From positions 558,001 to 622,000 of the forward strand of contig NZ_VOBA01000001.1 in assembly GCF_008369165.1 (NCBI RefSeq): a DNA stretch of 64,000 bases, given 5' to 3'. The stretch comes from Dietzia sp. ANT_WB102 (lineage in GTDB: Bacteria; Actinomycetota; Actinomycetes; Mycobacteriales; Mycobacteriaceae). The notes under the pieces were generated by a model that worked only from the letters and a program-made list of their open reading frames with translations, searched no databases and was not told the origin of the DNA. The first letter of the stretch is position 1. Every line of letters starts with the position of its first letter. A program made the position numbers and the translations under genes. Positions 1 through 13,316 of the stretch are shown in pieces.

Positions 1-889
1 TCACGAGCCCCGTGACCAGGGTGAGGACACCGATCACCACCCCGCGCCGCCACTGCGAGGGACCGGACCGCAGATTCCACGCCAGCTGCGCGACTCCGGC
101 CGCCGCCTGCAGGGCCGCCACGACCAGGCCGGTGACGAGGTAGTCGGACGCGCCGATGAGGTCACGGGCGATCGCCCCGCCGAGACCGAGGAACACACCG
201 CCGACGCACCACGACACGATCACGCACACGGCCGCCAGCGTGAAGGCGGACCTCATCTGCGGGGGCACGGACGGCGGACGTATGCGCAGCGCCGCACGCA
301 GGCTCCCCGAGCCGCCGGCGGTCTCGGGGACGATCGCGGCCACGCCGACCGTGAGCGCGACCGTGAGGACGCCGATGACGAGGTAGGGGTGGACGAGGGG
401 CGACGACGACGAGGTGGCCACCGCCCCGGCGAGCAGCACCCCGCCCGCGATGCCGAAGTTGGTGGTGGAACTACTGGTCAGGGCGCCGACCCGGGAATCC
501 CTGGTCGGATGGAGTTCGATCAGAGCGGCGGTGGCCGATCCGGTGATCAGACCGACCGCCAGGCCCTGGACGACGCGGGCCGCGATCAGCCAGGCCACCG
601 AGGACGCCGCCGCAAGCAAGCCCATGCTCAGGGCGAGCAGAATCAGGCCCGCCAGGATGACCGGGCGGCGGCCGATGGCGTCGGAGACCCTGCCGAGGAA
701 CAGCAGCGGAACCAGGACCGCGAGCGAGTACACGGCATAGACCACCGTGATGGCGGTGCCGCCGACGCCCCAGGCCTGCTGGTAGTCGACGTACAGGGGC
801 GAAGGGGTGGCGCTGGAGGCCAAGGCTACGGTCACCACGAGCGCCATGAGCACGAACGGGGCCCGGGACGAGCGGGGGGTGGGGTGCAC
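1..889 (-). CDS. MFS transporter, C-terminus cut by window edge
   Basis: Reading on the minus strand from a GTG at 889, a continuous frame runs off the left edge (about 296 codons). The translation has an N-terminal SSATPSPLYVDYQ segment, hydrophobic helices and the MFS loop 2-3 signature GRVSDAIGRRPV, so this is a major facilitator drug/metabolite exporter of the inner membrane. A purine-rich GGGAGA lies just ahead of the GTG. The substrate cannot be read from the sequence. The far C-terminus is outside the window. It is oriented like gyrA but is separated from it by two tRNAs. Confidence 0.8.
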   Translation of the reverse strand, partial: MHPTPRSSRAPFVLMALVVTVALASSATPSPLYVDYQQAWGVGGTAITVVYAVYSLAVLVPLLFLGRVSDAIGRRPVILAGLILLALSMGLLAAASSVAWLIAARVVQGLAVGLITGSATAALIELHPTRDSRVGALTSSSTTNFGIAGGVLLAGAVATSSSSPLVHPYLVIGVLTVALTVGVAAIVPETAGGSGSLRAALRIRPPSVPPQMRSAFTLAAVCVIVSWCVGGVFLGLGGAIARDLIGASDYLVTGLVVAALQAAAGVAQLAWNLRSGPSQWRRGVVIGVLTLVTGLV

Positions 890-948
890 TGTCTCCCTAT
901 CCGCAGCGGGAGGGTGCCAGCCGGCTAGCGTGCCAGCCGGCGGGTGAG

Positions 949-1021
949 TGGAGCCTAGGGGATTCGAACCCCTGACATCTGCCTTGCAAAGGCAGCGCTC
1001 TACCAACTGAGCTAAGGCCCC
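949..1021 (-). tRNA. alaT: tRNA-Ala (TGC anticodon)
   Basis: Cloverleaf on the minus strand: acceptor GGGGCCT pairs with AGGCTCC, the D-arm is AGCTCAGTTGGTAGAGC, the anticodon stem-loop is centred on TTTGCAA giving anticodon TGC, and the T-arm is GGGGTTCGAATCCCC. The discriminator base is A. CCA is not encoded. The ileT-alaT pair downstream of gyrA is conserved in mycobacteria. Confidence 0.97.
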
Positions 1022-1080
1022 GTACCTCCAAGCATAAACGCCGGACCGCGTCTAGCGGATCCGGCGTCTGCCTGACGGAG

Positions 1081-1154
1081 TGGGCCTAGGAGGACTTGAA
1101 CCTCCGACCTCCAAATTATCAGTTTGGCGCTCTAACCACCTGAGCTATAGGCCC
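1081..1154 (-). tRNA. ileT: tRNA-Ile (GAT anticodon)
   Basis: Minus-strand cloverleaf: acceptor GGGCCTA pairs with TAGGCCC, the anticodon loop CTGATAA gives GAT, and the T-loop is GTTCAAG. Length is 74 nt including discriminator A; CCA is not encoded. It lies 59 nt upstream of tRNA-Ala, and both follow the gyrA/DUF3566 unit in the same direction. Confidence 0.97.
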
Positions 1155-1232
1155 TTGTACCGAGAGGTCAATCTACCCGACTCCCTCGCCGCCACCCAAA
1201 TCGGCGTACCCGGGTGGCGGCTCCCGGCACGT

Positions 1233-1835
1233 TCAGTAGCGGCGATCAGCGAGGGTGACCTGCACGCCGCCGCCGGTCAGCCCCGCCGCGAGGTTGTAGA
1301 TGAACACTGCGAGGGTCGCCAGGATCGACAGCAGGAGCACGTTGAGAAGGCCCACTCCCCCGCTATAGAGGAAGATCGTCGACGGCCCGATTACTGCAGC
1401 GGACTCGTCGCCCGCCACGCCGGACAGCAGACCGCCGAGGCGGTCCCACACACCCATACCGGACAGCAGCAGGTACGTCACGCCGATGGCGACCATCCAC
1501 ACCAGGTAGAGGGCGAGCATCAGGCCCAGCACCGTGGTGAACGCCGACCATGGGTCGATCCTTCGGAGGACGAGAACCGACTCCATCGGTCCGCGGCGCT
1601 CGGTAGGCGGCACGATAGGCGCGGCGCGCCCGGCCGCGCCCCCCGAGTGGGCCCTGGACACACCCCCGCTCACACCCTCGGCACGGTGGTTGGTGGCGGC
1701 GGGGAACGCGGTGGTGGCCGACGCGCCTGAGACTGCCTCCGACCCGCCGTACCCGGGCGCCGGGGTCGACCCCTCGCGTGCGGGCCCGTCGGTGGCCGGG
1801 TCGGTCGGGTCGGTCGGGTCGGTCGGGTCGGTCAT
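1233..1835 (-). CDS. DUF3566 transmembrane protein (Rv0007-like)
   Basis: A 200-residue protein starting 3 nt after the gyrA stop, so surely co-transcribed with it. The N-terminal ~100 residues are low-complexity (TDP repeats, then Ala/Gly/Thr-rich). The C-terminal half begins near RRIDPWSAF and has two hydrophobic helices (around FTTVLGLMLALYLVWMV and LLNVLLLSILATLAVFIYNLAAG), the DUF3566 layout. The position after gyrA matches Mycobacterium tuberculosis Rv0007. Function in the family is not settled; membrane location is clear. The TDPTDPTDPTDP start is encoded by a 9-nt tandem repeat. Confidence 0.9.
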   Translation of the reverse strand: MTDPTDPTDPTDPATDGPAREGSTPAPGYGGSEAVSGASATTAFPAATNHRAEGVSGGVSRAHSGGAAGRAAPIVPPTERRGPMESVLVLRRIDPWSAFTTVLGLMLALYLVWMVAIGVTYLLLSGMGVWDRLGGLLSGVAGDESAAVIGPSTIFLYSGGVGLLNVLLLSILATLAVFIYNLAAGLTGGGVQVTLADRRY

Positions 1836-1838
1836 CCC

Positions 1839-4367
1839 CTACTCCTCCTCGACGGACTCGGCTTCGGACCGGTCCTCGTCGTCGGGCTCGTCGGCGTTGC
1901 GGGCGATGGCCAGCAACGAGTCGCCCTCGGCGAGGTTCATCAGTCGCACGCCCTTGGTCTGCCGGCCGGCCTTACGGACCTGCTTGGCAAACGTGCGGAT
2001 GACTCCCCCGCTAGAGGTGATCGCGTACAACTCGTCCTGCAACTCCACGATCGTTGCGCCGACGAGCTTGCCGCGTTTGGGATCGAACATGAGCGTGAGC
2101 ACGCCCTTGCCGCCCCGGCCCTGGGCCGTGTACTCGCTCAGCGCGGTGCGCTTGGAGTAACCGCGTTCGGTCGCGACCAGGAGGAAGTACTTCTCCTGGT
2201 CCGACGTGTCGGCCCGCACCACGGACATGCTCAGCAGGGCGTCTCCGTCGTTGAACCGCATTCCCATCACGCCGGACGTCGCGCGGCCCATCGGGCGCAG
2301 CGTGTCGTCGTTGGCGTGGAAGCGGATCGACTGTCCCTTCTCCGAGACCAGCAGCAGGTCGTCGTCGGGCCCGGCCAGCGCCGCACCGACCAGCTCGTCC
2401 CCGTCACGCAGATTCACGGCGATGAGGCCGCCCGAGCGCGGCGAGTCGTAATCCTCCAGCCTGGACTTCTTGACCAGACCGTTGCGCGTGGCCAGGACGA
2501 GGTAGGGCGCGTCCTGGTAGCTCTTGATCCGGATGACGCCGGCGATGCGTTCCTCGGGCTGGAAGGCCAGGAGGTTGGCCACGTGCTGGCCGCGCGCGGT
2601 GCGGTTCGCCTCGGGCAGTTCGTAGGCCTTGATCCGGTAAACGCGGCCCTTGGTGGTGAAGAACAGCAGCCAGTCGTGGGTGGAGGAGACGAAGAAGTGC
2701 CGGACGATATCGTCCTGCTTCAGCTCCGCCCCGCGCACGCCCTTGCCGCCGCGCTTCTGGGCGCGGTAGAGATCGGTGCGGGTCCGTTTGGCGTATCCGG
2801 TCTCGGTGATGGTGACGACGACGTCCTCGCGGGCGATGAGGTCCTCGTCCGTGACATCTCCGTCCGCCGGGATGATCCTCGTCCGGCGGTCGTCGCCGTA
2901 CTTCTCGACGATCTCGCGGAGCTCGTCGGCGACGATCGCGCGCTGCCGCTCGGGCTTGGCGAGGATGTCCTTGTAATCGGCGATTTCGAGTTCGATCGCG
3001 GTGAGCTGGTCGACGATCTTCTGCCGCTCCAGGGCCGCGAGGCGGCGGAGCTGCATGTCCAGGATGGCTTGTGCCTGGTCGTCGTCGATGTCGAGAAGTT
3101 CCTTGAGGCCCTCGCGTGCGACCTCGACCGTCTCGGAACGCCGGATGAGTGCGATGACCTCGTCGAGCGCGTCGAGCGCCTTGACCAGCCCGCGAAGGAT
3201 GTGAGCCCGCTTCTCGGCCTCGTCCAGCAGGTACTGGGTGCGCCGGACGATGACCTCGATCTGGTGCGTGACGTACAGCCGCACGAGGTGGTTCAGGGCC
3301 AGCGTCCGCGGTACGCCGTCGACGATCGAGAGCATGTTCGCACCGAACGACGTCTGTAGCTGCGAGTGCTTGTAGAGGTTGTTCAGCACGACCTTTGCCA
3401 CGGCGTCGCGCTTGAGCGTGATGACGATCCGCAGGCCCACGCGGTCCGAGGATTCGTCGTCGATCTTGGAAATGCCGGCGATCTTCCCGTCGCGCAGCTG
3501 CTCCGCGATCGACAGGATCATATTGTCCGGGTTGACCTCGTAGGGCAGTTCCGTGATGACGATGACGGTCCGGCTGCCCTCCTCCTCGATGGAAGTCTTG
3601 CCCCGCATGCGGATCGAACCGCGCCCGGTCGTGTAGGCGTCCTTGATCCCCTGGTCGCCCACGATGAAGCCGTGGGTGGGGAAGTCGGGGCCCTTGATCC
3701 GTTCCATGCACGCCGCGAGGGTTTCCTCCTCGTCGGCATCCGGATGATCCAGGCACCAGTAGATCGCCTCGGCGACCTCACGCAAGTTGTGCGGCGGCAT
3801 TTTGGTGGCCATGCCGACCGCGATGCCACTGGAACCGTTGATCAACAGGTTCGGCACTCGCGACGGCAGGACCACCGGCTCGGACGTCTTGCCGTCGTAG
3901 TTCGGCTGGAAATCGACCGTGTTCTTGTCGATGTCCCGGACCATCTCCATGGCCAGCGGGGTCATCTTGCACTCGGTGTAACGCATCGCGGCGGCACCGT
4001 CGTTGCCACGCGATCCGAAGTTGCCCTGACCGTCGACCATCGGATAGCGCATCGCCCACGGCTGGGCCAGTCGTACCAGGGTGTCGTAGATGGCCGAGTC
4101 ACCGTGCGGGTGGTAGTTACCCATCGTGTCGGCGACCGGTTTGGCCGACTTCACGTAACTACGCTCGGGCCGGTAACCGTTGTCCCACATCGCGTAGAGG
4201 ATCCGGCGATGGACGGGCTTGAGCCCGTCCCGCACGTCCGGGAGGGCTCGCCCGACGATGACGCTCATCGAGTAGTCGATGTAGCTTCTCTGCATCTCGG
4301 CCTGGATATCAACCGGCTCGATCCGGTCGTGACCCCCGGCTTCGGGCGGCAACGTCGTGTCCGTCAT
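1839..4367 (-). CDS. gyrA: DNA gyrase subunit A
   Basis: An 842-residue breakage-reunion subunit of DNA gyrase, which introduces negative supercoils with GyrB. Visible landmarks are the [16 protein letters not shown] segment (residues 40-55), the quinolone-determining region [10 protein letters not shown] (86-95), the catalytic Tyr130 in AMRYTEC, and repeated GyrA-box-type blades in the C-terminal half ([20 protein letters not shown]). The acidic tail resembles other actinobacterial GyrA. It lies 221 nt downstream of gyrB, past a terminator-like hairpin, so it may have its own promoter. Length is normal. Confidence 0.98.
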   Translation of the reverse strand: MTDTTLPPEAGGHDRIEPVDIQAEMQRSYIDYSMSVIVGRALPDVRDGLKPVHRRILYAMWDNGYRPERSYVKSAKPVADTMGNYHPHGDSAIYDTLVRLAQPWAMRYPMVDGQGNFGSRGNDGAAAMRYTECKMTPLAMEMVRDIDKNTVDFQPNYDGKTSEPVVLPSRVPNLLINGSSGIAVGMATKMPPHNLREVAEAIYWCLDHPDADEEETLAACMERIKGPDFPTHGFIVGDQGIKDAYTTGRGSIRMRGKTSIEEEGSRTVIVITELPYEVNPDNMILSIAEQLRDGKIAGISKIDDESSDRVGLRIVITLKRDAVAKVVLNNLYKHSQLQTSFGANMLSIVDGVPRTLALNHLVRLYVTHQIEVIVRRTQYLLDEAEKRAHILRGLVKALDALDEVIALIRRSETVEVAREGLKELLDIDDDQAQAILDMQLRRLAALERQKIVDQLTAIELEIADYKDILAKPERQRAIVADELREIVEKYGDDRRTRIIPADGDVTDEDLIAREDVVVTITETGYAKRTRTDLYRAQKRGGKGVRGAELKQDDIVRHFFVSSTHDWLLFFTTKGRVYRIKAYELPEANRTARGQHVANLLAFQPEERIAGVIRIKSYQDAPYLVLATRNGLVKKSRLEDYDSPRSGGLIAVNLRDGDELVGAALAGPDDDLLLVSEKGQSIRFHANDDTLRPMGRATSGVMGMRFNDGDALLSMSVVRADTSDQEKYFLLVATERGYSKRTALSEYTAQGRGGKGVLTLMFDPKRGKLVGATIVELQDELYAITSSGGVIRTFAKQVRKAGRQTKGVRLMNLAEGDSLLAIARNADEPDDEDRSEAESVEEE

Positions 4368-4528
4368 GGGCTCCTCTTCTGTCGCGCTCGAAACGACGCC
4401 CCGAGGGCACGCTTCGACCTTCCTAGTCTATAGGTCCTGCAGAAACACCGGCACGGGCGCGCGGGGACGTCGGCGAGACGGGGACTCAGCTGGGGCTGGG
4501 CACAGAGCCCCCGGGGCGGTCATGATGC

Positions 4529-4564
4529 GAAGGGGCGCCCGCCGACCACGGCGAGCGCCCCTTC
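4529..4564 (-). terminator. Hairpin after gyrB
   Basis: The 10-nt arms GAAGGGGCGC and GCGCCCCTTC (4529-4538 and 4555-4564) are perfectly complementary and enclose a second short GCCG/CGGC stem. It begins 25 nt beyond the gyrB stop. There is no U-tract, so this could be an actinobacterial-type terminator or attenuator between gyrB and gyrA. Confidence 0.6.
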
Positions 4565-4588
4565 TTCCGTGCCTGCCTGGCGACGACG

Positions 4589-7354
<2,766 letters not shown>

Positions 7355-7358
<4 letters not shown>

Positions 7359-8608
7359 GGTTCTGCCCTACTTCCGGTACCAGTGTTGCCTTCGTCGTCG
7401 CCGTCATCTCCACCACGCGCCACGCCGTCGCCCCGGTGTCGTGACACCGTCATCGCCGAGTGACGATCCGCCCCCTCACCCGTCATGACGACGTCATGAC
7501 GGACCCCGCGAAGCGAGTCCGGAACGTCCTCGCCCACCGCGGCGGTGATGAGCACCTGCTCGACCCCGGCGGCGACGTCGGCCAGCGCGGCGCGCCGGTG
7601 TCGGTCGAGTTCGGCGAAGACATCATCGAGGAGCAGGACCGGTTCGACTCCGTCTGCCCGGAACATCTCCAGCGATCCGAGGCGTAGCGCGAGCGCGAAC
7701 GACCACGTCTCACCGTGGCTGGCGAACCCCTTCGCGGGCTCGTCTCCGAGGCTGAGAATGAGGTCGTCCCGATGGGGTCCGACGAGCGACATCCCGCGGT
7801 CGATCTCGTCGCGCCTGCGTTGGCCGAGCTCGGCGAGCAACACCGCCTCTACGAGTTCTGGATCGGCCAACTCCGATTCGTCGGGGGCGTCCGCGACGCG
7901 GAATCGGTAGTTCAGATCGGCGGGGCGGGACTCGGGGGCGAGGCCGCGATAGGCATCGACGACGAGGGGGCGCAACTGTCGGAGGAGTTCGATCCGACCG
8001 GCAACCAATCGTGCTCCGAGTTCTGCGAGCCGGCCGTCCCACACGTCGAGGGTGTCCAGGACTGCGGCGGAGTCCTCCGGCCGGCCGCGCCGCACTGCGC
8101 TGGACGCGGACTTGAGCAGCGCGGTTCGCTGGCGCAGCACCGAAGAGTACTCGCTGAGGTCGCCACCGAGAGTGGGGCGACGCTGAACCATCAGTTCGTC
8201 CAGGAGTCGGCGACGTTCGGCCGGCTCGCCTCGGACCAATGCCAGGTCCTCGGGTGCGAAGAGAACGGACTGAACGACCCCGAGGATGTCTGACAGTCGC
8301 CGACAGGGCGAGGTGTTGAGTCGTGCCCGGTTGGCCTTACCGGAGTTGAGAGCGAGTTCGACCGTCAGTTCACGTCCCGCGTTATGAGCGAGTGCGCCGA
8401 CCAGGGCGGTATCGGCGCCGGTCCTGATCATCGGGGCGTCCGACGCCACCCGGTGGGATCGCAGGCTGGCCAGGACGCCGATCGCCTCGAGGACGTTGGT
8501 CTTGCCGTGTCCGTTCCGCCCGACCAGGGTCGTGACCCCGGGCTCGAGATCCAGCTCAAGCAGTGGCCAGGAGCGGAAGTCGAGGAGCCTCAGGTGACGC
8601 AGGTGCAT
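7355..8608 (-). CDS. recF: RecF recombination/repair ATPase
   Basis: RecF is an SMC-like ATPase that acts with RecO and RecR to load RecA at gapped DNA. From the ATG at 8608 (417 residues) the protein begins [14 protein letters not shown] and has Walker [10 protein letters not shown], a RecF ABC-type signature region ([10 protein letters not shown]) and Walker [13 protein letters not shown] longer frame to 8701 exists, but its extra 31 residues are not RecF-like and run into dnaN. The C-terminus carries an extra ~40-residue Asp/Gly-rich tail. It sits 25 nt after dnaN. Confidence 0.96.
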
Positions 8609-8633
8609 ACCGGATCGATTCCGGGGGCCGGCC

Positions 8634-9809
8634 TCAGCCCGGCAGGCGAACGGGCATGAGCAGGTAGGTGTGGTCGGACTCCACGGGGGCGATCGCGCCA
8701 TCGGCGCCCTGCTCAGGGAGGGTCTCGGGTGCGGGACGCAGCACGGCCGGTCGGCTCGGCTGGGTGAAACCGAACGCGACGCGTGCGGCGTGGACGCTGC
8801 CGAGGCCGTCGAGCAGGTACCCGGGGTTGAAAGCGATGGTCAGCGGTTCTCCGACGAAGTCCACCTGGAGCGTCTCGTTGGCCTGCGCGGCGTCGTCGCC
8901 CCCGGCTGAGAGGGCGAGCTCGCCATCCGAGAACGCCATGCGGACCTGGACGCCACGGTCCGCCACCAGGGCCACGCGCTTGATCGCCTGGACGAGCGGC
9001 TCCACGTCCACGACAGCAACGGAGGTGTGTTGGGGCGGGAGCAACTGACGGACCTTGGGGAACTCCGCGTCAAGTAGCCGGGTTGTGGTGCGCTGGCCGG
9101 AGACCAACACGCCGAGGATCCCCTCGGCACCCACGTCGGATCCCGCACCGAGGCTCAGATCCACACGACCACCATGTCCGGCGGAACGGGTGACCTCTGA
9201 CAGCGCCTTGGCGGGGATGAGGACCTCGACGGCCACATCCTCACGGGCGGGCTCCCAGTCGAATTCGCGGATTGCCAGGCGGAACCGGTCGGTGGCGATG
9301 AGCGTCACCCGGGTGCCCTCGATTTCCATGCGGATGCCCGTAAGCATGGGCAGCGTGTCGTCCTTGCCCGCCGCGACGACGACCTGGGACACAGCCTCAG
9401 AAAATGCATCGACCTCGGCAGATCCGGTGACCTCAGGCATTGCAGGCAGCTGCGGGTAGTCCTCGACCGGCATGGTCGGGAGGGTGAACTTCGCGGAACC
9501 GCAGCTGATGTACATCTTCTGCGCGGTGACAACCACCTCGACCGGACGGTCGGGCAGGGCTCGCGCGATGTCCGCCAGCAGCCGGCCGGAGACCAGGGTG
9601 CTTCCGGGCTCAGACACCTCAGCCGGAACGGAGACCTGCGCCGATGTCTCGTAGTCGAAACCCGAGATCGTCAATCCCGAATCGGCCTCGAGTAGTACCC
9701 CGCCGAGGATCGGGACCGACGGACGGGACGGCAGCGTGCGAGCCACCCAGGCCACGGAGTCCGCGAAGTCCTCGCGGGTGACGCGGAACGTCGGATCCGT
9801 GATCTCCAT
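8634..9809 (-). CDS. dnaN: DNA polymerase III beta sliding clamp
   Basis: A 391-residue processivity clamp that encircles DNA and tethers the replicative polymerase. It shows the three-domain clamp layout, with landmarks such as [12 protein letters not shown] near the N-terminus, [23 protein letters not shown] in the middle and the C-terminal [10 protein letters not shown] end typical of actinobacterial DnaN. An AGAGGTC ribosome site precedes the ATG. It is separated from dnaA by a 631-nt gap that carries DnaA boxes. Confidence 0.98.
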   Translation of the reverse strand: MEITDPTFRVTREDFADSVAWVARTLPSRPSVPILGGVLLEADSGLTISGFDYETSAQVSVPAEVSEPGSTLVSGRLLADIARALPDRPVEVVVTAQKMYISCGSAKFTLPTMPVEDYPQLPAMPEVTGSAEVDAFSEAVSQVVVAAGKDDTLPMLTGIRMEIEGTRVTLIATDRFRLAIREFDWEPAREDVAVEVLIPAKALSEVTRSAGHGGRVDLSLGAGSDVGAEGILGVLVSGQRTTTRLLDAEFPKVRQLLPPQHTSVAVVDVEPLVQAIKRVALVADRGVQVRMAFSDGELALSAGGDDAAQANETLQVDFVGEPLTIAFNPGYLLDGLGSVHAARVAFGFTQPSRPAVLRPAPETLPEQGADGAIAPVESDHTYLLMPVRLPG

Positions 9810-10440
9810 CGATGACCTCTTTCAGGCGGGGCGGATACCGGGGGCCGGTATCTGGACGATTGGTCGGTTCGGGTTCGTGCTGTGCGCTTCCGCCGCCGGG
9901 GCGGAACGTCTCCATGAGAGTAACCGCTCGGGCCGACAGCCGACACTCGGACTCCTGTAACCCGGTCAAGCAGGCTCGCCGTTCCACATCCCTACTTCTA
10001 ACAAGAACTCTCTAAAGAGATAAGAGGTAGTAGTAGGTCCTGTGAAATTGTGAGCCGAGACGTGTAATCACAGGTCCGGGGCGATTTCGTGGTGTGGACT
10101 CCCGCGTGCGATCTTGTGATTTGGTTGCAGGCACGGTGGAATCACAAGACTTCGTCCACCCTCTGTCCACCGTCGGTCCACAAGACTCCACAGGGTTGTC
10201 CACAGCTGTGAGAGGTGTGACAAACGGTGTGCACGGGGTTACAAGAGCATTGCGAGGCGATCGCGCCGGTCGTGACATTTGCGCCGGCGAGAGCGAGGGA
10301 AGCAGATTCAGTGACCCGTCGAGTACCGATTTCGCCGCCGGGCTCGAGGATCCCAGCGGCATGCGGAGACACTACAGCACCCCGGCCAGCCACCTTGGGG
10401 ACGCGCGTCAGTGAGATGAGGAAGTCGCAGCCACGGAGGC
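9810..10440. other. dnaA-dnaN intergenic region, probable oriC
   Basis: A 631-nt gene-free stretch. It contains one perfect DnaA box TTGTCCACA at 10196-10204 and several near matches clustered at 10151-10190 (for example CGGTCCACA at 10174-10182). An AT-rich patch around 10000-10050, beside dnaN, could be an unwinding element. A CCTGTGA/TCACAGG inverted pair lies at 10039-10045 and 10068-10074. In mycobacteria and Streptomyces oriC is in this same gap. Genes on the two sides diverge, as expected of an origin. Confidence 0.75.
10196..10204 (+). promoter_or_regulatory. DnaA box
   Basis: Perfect TTGTCCACA, continuing into AGCTGTG so that a partial inverted half follows. The identical 15-mer recurs on the other side of dnaA at 12066-12080. 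Confidence 0.8.
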
Positions 10441-11946
10441 TCAGAGTGAGCGCGAACGCTCCTTGATCCGGGCGGTGAGTTCCTGGATCTGGTCGTATGT
10501 GCGCCTGTCGTCCTTGATTTCTTTGAGAATTTTGCGCTGCGCATACATCACGGTTGTGTGGTCCTTGCCGCCGAACGTGACGCCGATCTTCGGCAAGGAC
10601 AGGTCGGTGAGTTCGCGGCACAAATACATGGCGATCTGGCGCGCCCGCGACAGGGACCGGGTCTTGGAGCTGCCACACAGCTCGTCGATGCTCGTGGAGA
10701 AGAATTCGGCGGTTACCGCCATGATGGTCGCCGCCGAGATCTGTAGTGAGTCATCGTCGGAGACCACGTCGCGGAGGACGACCTCTGCGAGCGGTACATC
10801 GATCTCGTGACCGTTGAGAGAGGCGAACGCCACCACTCGGATGAGAGCGCCCTCGAGTTCGCGGATATTGCGCTGGACACGCGTCGCGATGAGTTCGAGC
10901 ACGTCTCGCGGCACCACGTACTTCTCGGATTTGGCCTTCTTGTCGAGAATGGCGATCCGGGTTTCCAGCTCCGGGGGCTGGATGTCGGTGATCAGACCCC
11001 ACTCGAAGCGGGTGCGCAGGCGGTCCTCGAGTGGCTGCAGTTGCTTGGGCGGCCGGTCAGAGGAGATCACGATCTGTTTCTGGGCGTTGTGGATCGTGTT
11101 GAAGGTGTGGAAGAACTCCTCCTGGACCTGTTCCTTGCCGATGAGGAACTGGATGTCGTCAACCAGGAGAATGTCCGCCTCGCGGTACCGCTTCTTGAAC
11201 ATATTCTGGCGGCCGTCGCGGACGGAGTTGATGAAGTCGTTCGTGAACTCCTCGGTCGAGACGTATTTGACCTTCTGCTCGGAGTACATACGCAACGAGT
11301 AGTGCCCGATGGCGTGGAGGAGGTGGGTCTTGCCCAACCCGGATTCGCCCCAGATGAACAGTGGGTTGTATGCACGGGCCGGTGCTTCGGCGACCGCGAG
11401 CGCGGCTGCCCGAGCAAAACGGTTGGAATTTCCCTGGACGAATGCGCTGAACGTGTAGCGCTCGTTGAGGCCGGGAGCTGTCGCGGCTGACAATGCTTCG
11501 TCGCGGTCACTGCCGTGCAGCAGTCGTTCAGCAGCGATCTGCTCTTCGGTCATCCGTCGCGGGCGTGCGGTCGCGGGTGGGTGCTCATCATCGGACCTCA
11601 GTCCGTGGAGGTCTTCCGCGGCCATGCTCGCATGGTCGTCGTCTTCCGTCGGCGGTTGTCCGCCGGCGAGTGACGTGTCGACTTTGACGGCGAGGTCGAC
11701 CGGCTCGCCGAGCTGCGCGCTGAGCGCACGGGTGATGGGGCCGCGAAGAACGGACTCGATGTTGTCTCGAGCGAAGGCCGACGGAGCGGCGAGCATCGCG
11801 AAACCGTTGACCACGGCGATCGGCTGAACCAGCCGGAGCCACGCTTGTTGTTGACGCGACAACGCCGGGTTGTCGTCACTTGCTAACTCCGGATCGGTCA
11901 GTCTGTCGAGGACGGCACTCCACACGTGTTCGAGCTCAGGAGACAC
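10441..11946 (-). CDS. dnaA: Chromosomal replication initiator DnaA
   Basis: DnaA binds DnaA boxes and opens oriC. The 501-residue form starts at GTG 11946, which has AGAGGAGACC upstream and begins [13 protein letters not shown] like other DnaA N-termini. An upstream ATG at 12018 would add 24 residues with no DnaA character. Domain III shows Walker [10 protein letters not shown] and Walker [10 protein letters not shown]. The C-terminal DNA-binding domain ends with [11 protein letters not shown], the DnaA signature. The N-terminal linker is acidic and variable, as in the family. Confidence 0.97.
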   Translation of the reverse strand: MSPELEHVWSAVLDRLTDPELASDDNPALSRQQQAWLRLVQPIAVVNGFAMLAAPSAFARDNIESVLRGPITRALSAQLGEPVDLAVKVDTSLAGGQPPTEDDDHASMAAEDLHGLRSDDEHPPATARPRRMTEEQIAAERLLHGSDRDEALSAATAPGLNERYTFSAFVQGNSNRFARAAALAVAEAPARAYNPLFIWGESGLGKTHLLHAIGHYSLRMYSEQKVKYVSTEEFTNDFINSVRDGRQNMFKKRYREADILLVDDIQFLIGKEQVQEEFFHTFNTIHNAQKQIVISSDRPPKQLQPLEDRLRTRFEWGLITDIQPPELETRIAILDKKAKSEKYVVPRDVLELIATRVQRNIRELEGALIRVVAFASLNGHEIDVPLAEVVLRDVVSDDDSLQISAATIMAVTAEFFSTSIDELCGSSKTRSLSRARQIAMYLCRELTDLSLPKIGVTFGGKDHTTVMYAQRKILKEIKDDRRTYDQIQELTARIKERSRSL

Positions 11947-12475
11947 GGTGGGCGGTCTCCTCTCATCCAGTGTCGTGCGTTGCCGGTGGTCCGGGTGGCC
12001 GGCGGCGCCGGGAACCACACTCTATCCACAGGCTCCGAGCCAGGTCCACTGAGGTATCCACATGGTTGTCCACAGCTGTGGGAAGGCAGACCTCTCCCGT
12101 GGGTGACAACCGCGTCGTCGATGGGAGGGGCCGGAGGTGGCTGTTCGTATTCAGGTTGTGCAGCCCTTGTAGGGCTCGTTGAGAAACGACGGTAACAACA
12201 CGGAGATCCACGGGGCAACCCTCAAGGTACGCTCGAGGGAAAATGTCAAGCATCGCGGCCGTCGGCGTGTCGTTGTTGCCACCAAAGTGGTATGAGTGAG
12301 GCGAATGGGATTACACAGTTTGGTGGGTGACGCCTCGGGCGCGTAATCTTGAGCAGTCTGTCGTGCGCTCGAGGGCGCTCGGCGCGTCGTGGTGCCGCCG
12401 ACTCCGGTGATTCGACGACGTCTCGAACTCGATCGGGCGCCGGTGACGGCGCCGACTTCACGTGAGGAGCCAACC
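11947..12475. other. dnaA-rpmH divergent intergenic region with DnaA boxes
   Basis: A 529-nt gene-free stretch holding promoters for dnaA (minus) and rpmH (plus). DnaA-box-like sites are CTATCCACA 12022-12030, GTATCCACA 12054-12062 and TTGTCCACA 12066-12074. They suggest autoregulation of dnaA or an extended origin. No small gene or structured RNA was recognised in the rest. Confidence 0.65.
12066..12074 (+). promoter_or_regulatory. DnaA box upstream of dnaA
   Basis: Perfect TTGTCCACA followed by GCTGTG, within a cluster of three boxes over 53 nt. Its place about 120 nt upstream of the dnaA start fits DnaA autoregulation. Confidence 0.75.
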
Positions 12476-12619
12476 ATGGCCAAGGGCAAGCGGACTTTCC
12501 AGCCGAACAACCGTCGTCGTGCCAAGGTGCACGGTTTCCGTCTGCGGATGCGTACCCGCGCCGGCCGCGGTATTGTCGCCGGCCGCCGGCGCAAGGGCCG
12601 CGCCGCGCTGACGGCCTGA
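12476..12619 (+). CDS. rpmH: 50S ribosomal protein L34
   Basis: A 47-residue, highly basic ribosomal protein of the large subunit. The sequence [20 protein letters not shown] and the following [17 protein letters not shown] are textbook L34. The ATG at 12476 follows GAGGAG by 6 nt; an upstream in-frame ATG at 12389 would add 29 unrelated residues and is rejected. It is the first gene of the right replichore and is followed by rnpA after 18 nt. Confidence 0.98.
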   Translation: MAKGKRTFQPNNRRRAKVHGFRLRMRTRAGRGIVAGRRRKGRAALTA

Positions 12620-12637
12620 TTCCGGCCGGGGTGGCGG

Positions 12638-13000
12638 GTGCTCCCCAGGTCGCACCGGCTCCACCGTTCCGCTGACTTCGCGGCGGTGGTGCGCAACGGT
12701 GCCAGGAAGGGCCGCCGCACCATGGTCGTACACGCCCACGTGGACTCCTCGGACGTCCGCGTGGGCGGTCCGCGTTTCGGGCTGGTTGTCAGCAAAGCCG
12801 TCGGGGATTCGGTGACTCGTCATCGCGTCAGCCGGCGGCTTCGTCATATCGCGGCCAGCCTGCTTGGCGAGGTCGGCGACGATGTCATGGTGGTCATCCG
12901 CGCCAATCCTGCGTCGGCGGTCGCGTCGCATGAAGATCTCGTGCGCGACATGCGGACCGGACTCGCGGCTGCCGCGGCACGCGCTAGGGATTCGTCGTGA
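12638..13000 (+). CDS. rnpA: Ribonuclease P protein component
   Basis: A 120-residue basic protein that works with the RNase P RNA to mature tRNA 5' ends. Key features are the N-terminal MLPRSHRLHRSADFAAVVR and the RNR-type motif region VVSKAVGDSVTRHRVSRRLRH. The GTG start is used. It lies between rpmH and yidD, its usual place, and its stop overlaps the yidD start by 4 nt. Confidence 0.96.
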   Translation: MLPRSHRLHRSADFAAVVRNGARKGRRTMVVHAHVDSSDVRVGGPRFGLVVSKAVGDSVTRHRVSRRLRHIAASLLGEVGDDVMVVIRANPASAVASHEDLVRDMRTGLAAAAARARDSS

Positions 13001-13299
13001 ATACGGTACGGCCGAGCCCGGTCGCACGGGTCCTGCTGTGGATACTCGACTTCTACCAAAAAGGCATCTCTCCCTGGACACCGCCGAGTTGTCGTTTCGA
13101 ACCCACCTGCAGTAGTTACGCCGTGGAGGCGGTGCGTGTACACGGGGCCTGGTACGGGACCTGGCTCTCGGTGTGGCGTCTACTCCGCTGCGGACCGTGG
13201 ACACCGGGCGGTTGGGATCCGGTTCCCCGTCCCCGTGCCCCTGATCCCGATCCGCCTGCGGGCGAGCACCATGAGCACTCCGATAATTCTCGAACGTAG
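12997..13299 (+). CDS. yidD: Membrane protein insertion efficiency factor YidD
   Basis: A 100-residue member of the YidD family, which assists YidC-dependent membrane insertion. The family signature is visible: LDFYQKGISPWTPPSCRFEPTCSSYAVEA with three conserved Cys, then GPWTPGGWDPVP. It uses a GTG start overlapping the rnpA TGA. It has an amphipathic N-terminus and a short Asp/Pro/His-rich tail. It lies 17 nt before yidC, so the rnpA-yidD-yidC block is one unit. Confidence 0.95.
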   Translation: MNTVRPSPVARVLLWILDFYQKGISPWTPPSCRFEPTCSSYAVEAVRVHGAWYGTWLSVWRLLRCGPWTPGGWDPVPRPRAPDPDPPAGEHHEHSDNSRT

Positions 13300-13316
13300 C
13301 TAGGACTCCACCACCC

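Noticed and set aside
1798-1832. 9-nt tandem repeats as a VNTR or origin iteron
   Set aside because: They are in frame and encode the TDP repeats at the start of the DUF3566 protein; no other iteron features are nearby.
2316-3359. Long open frame antisense to gyrA
   Set aside because: The GyrA frame on the minus strand is unmistakable. High-GC coding DNA often leaves the opposite strand open, and the product has no recognisable domain.
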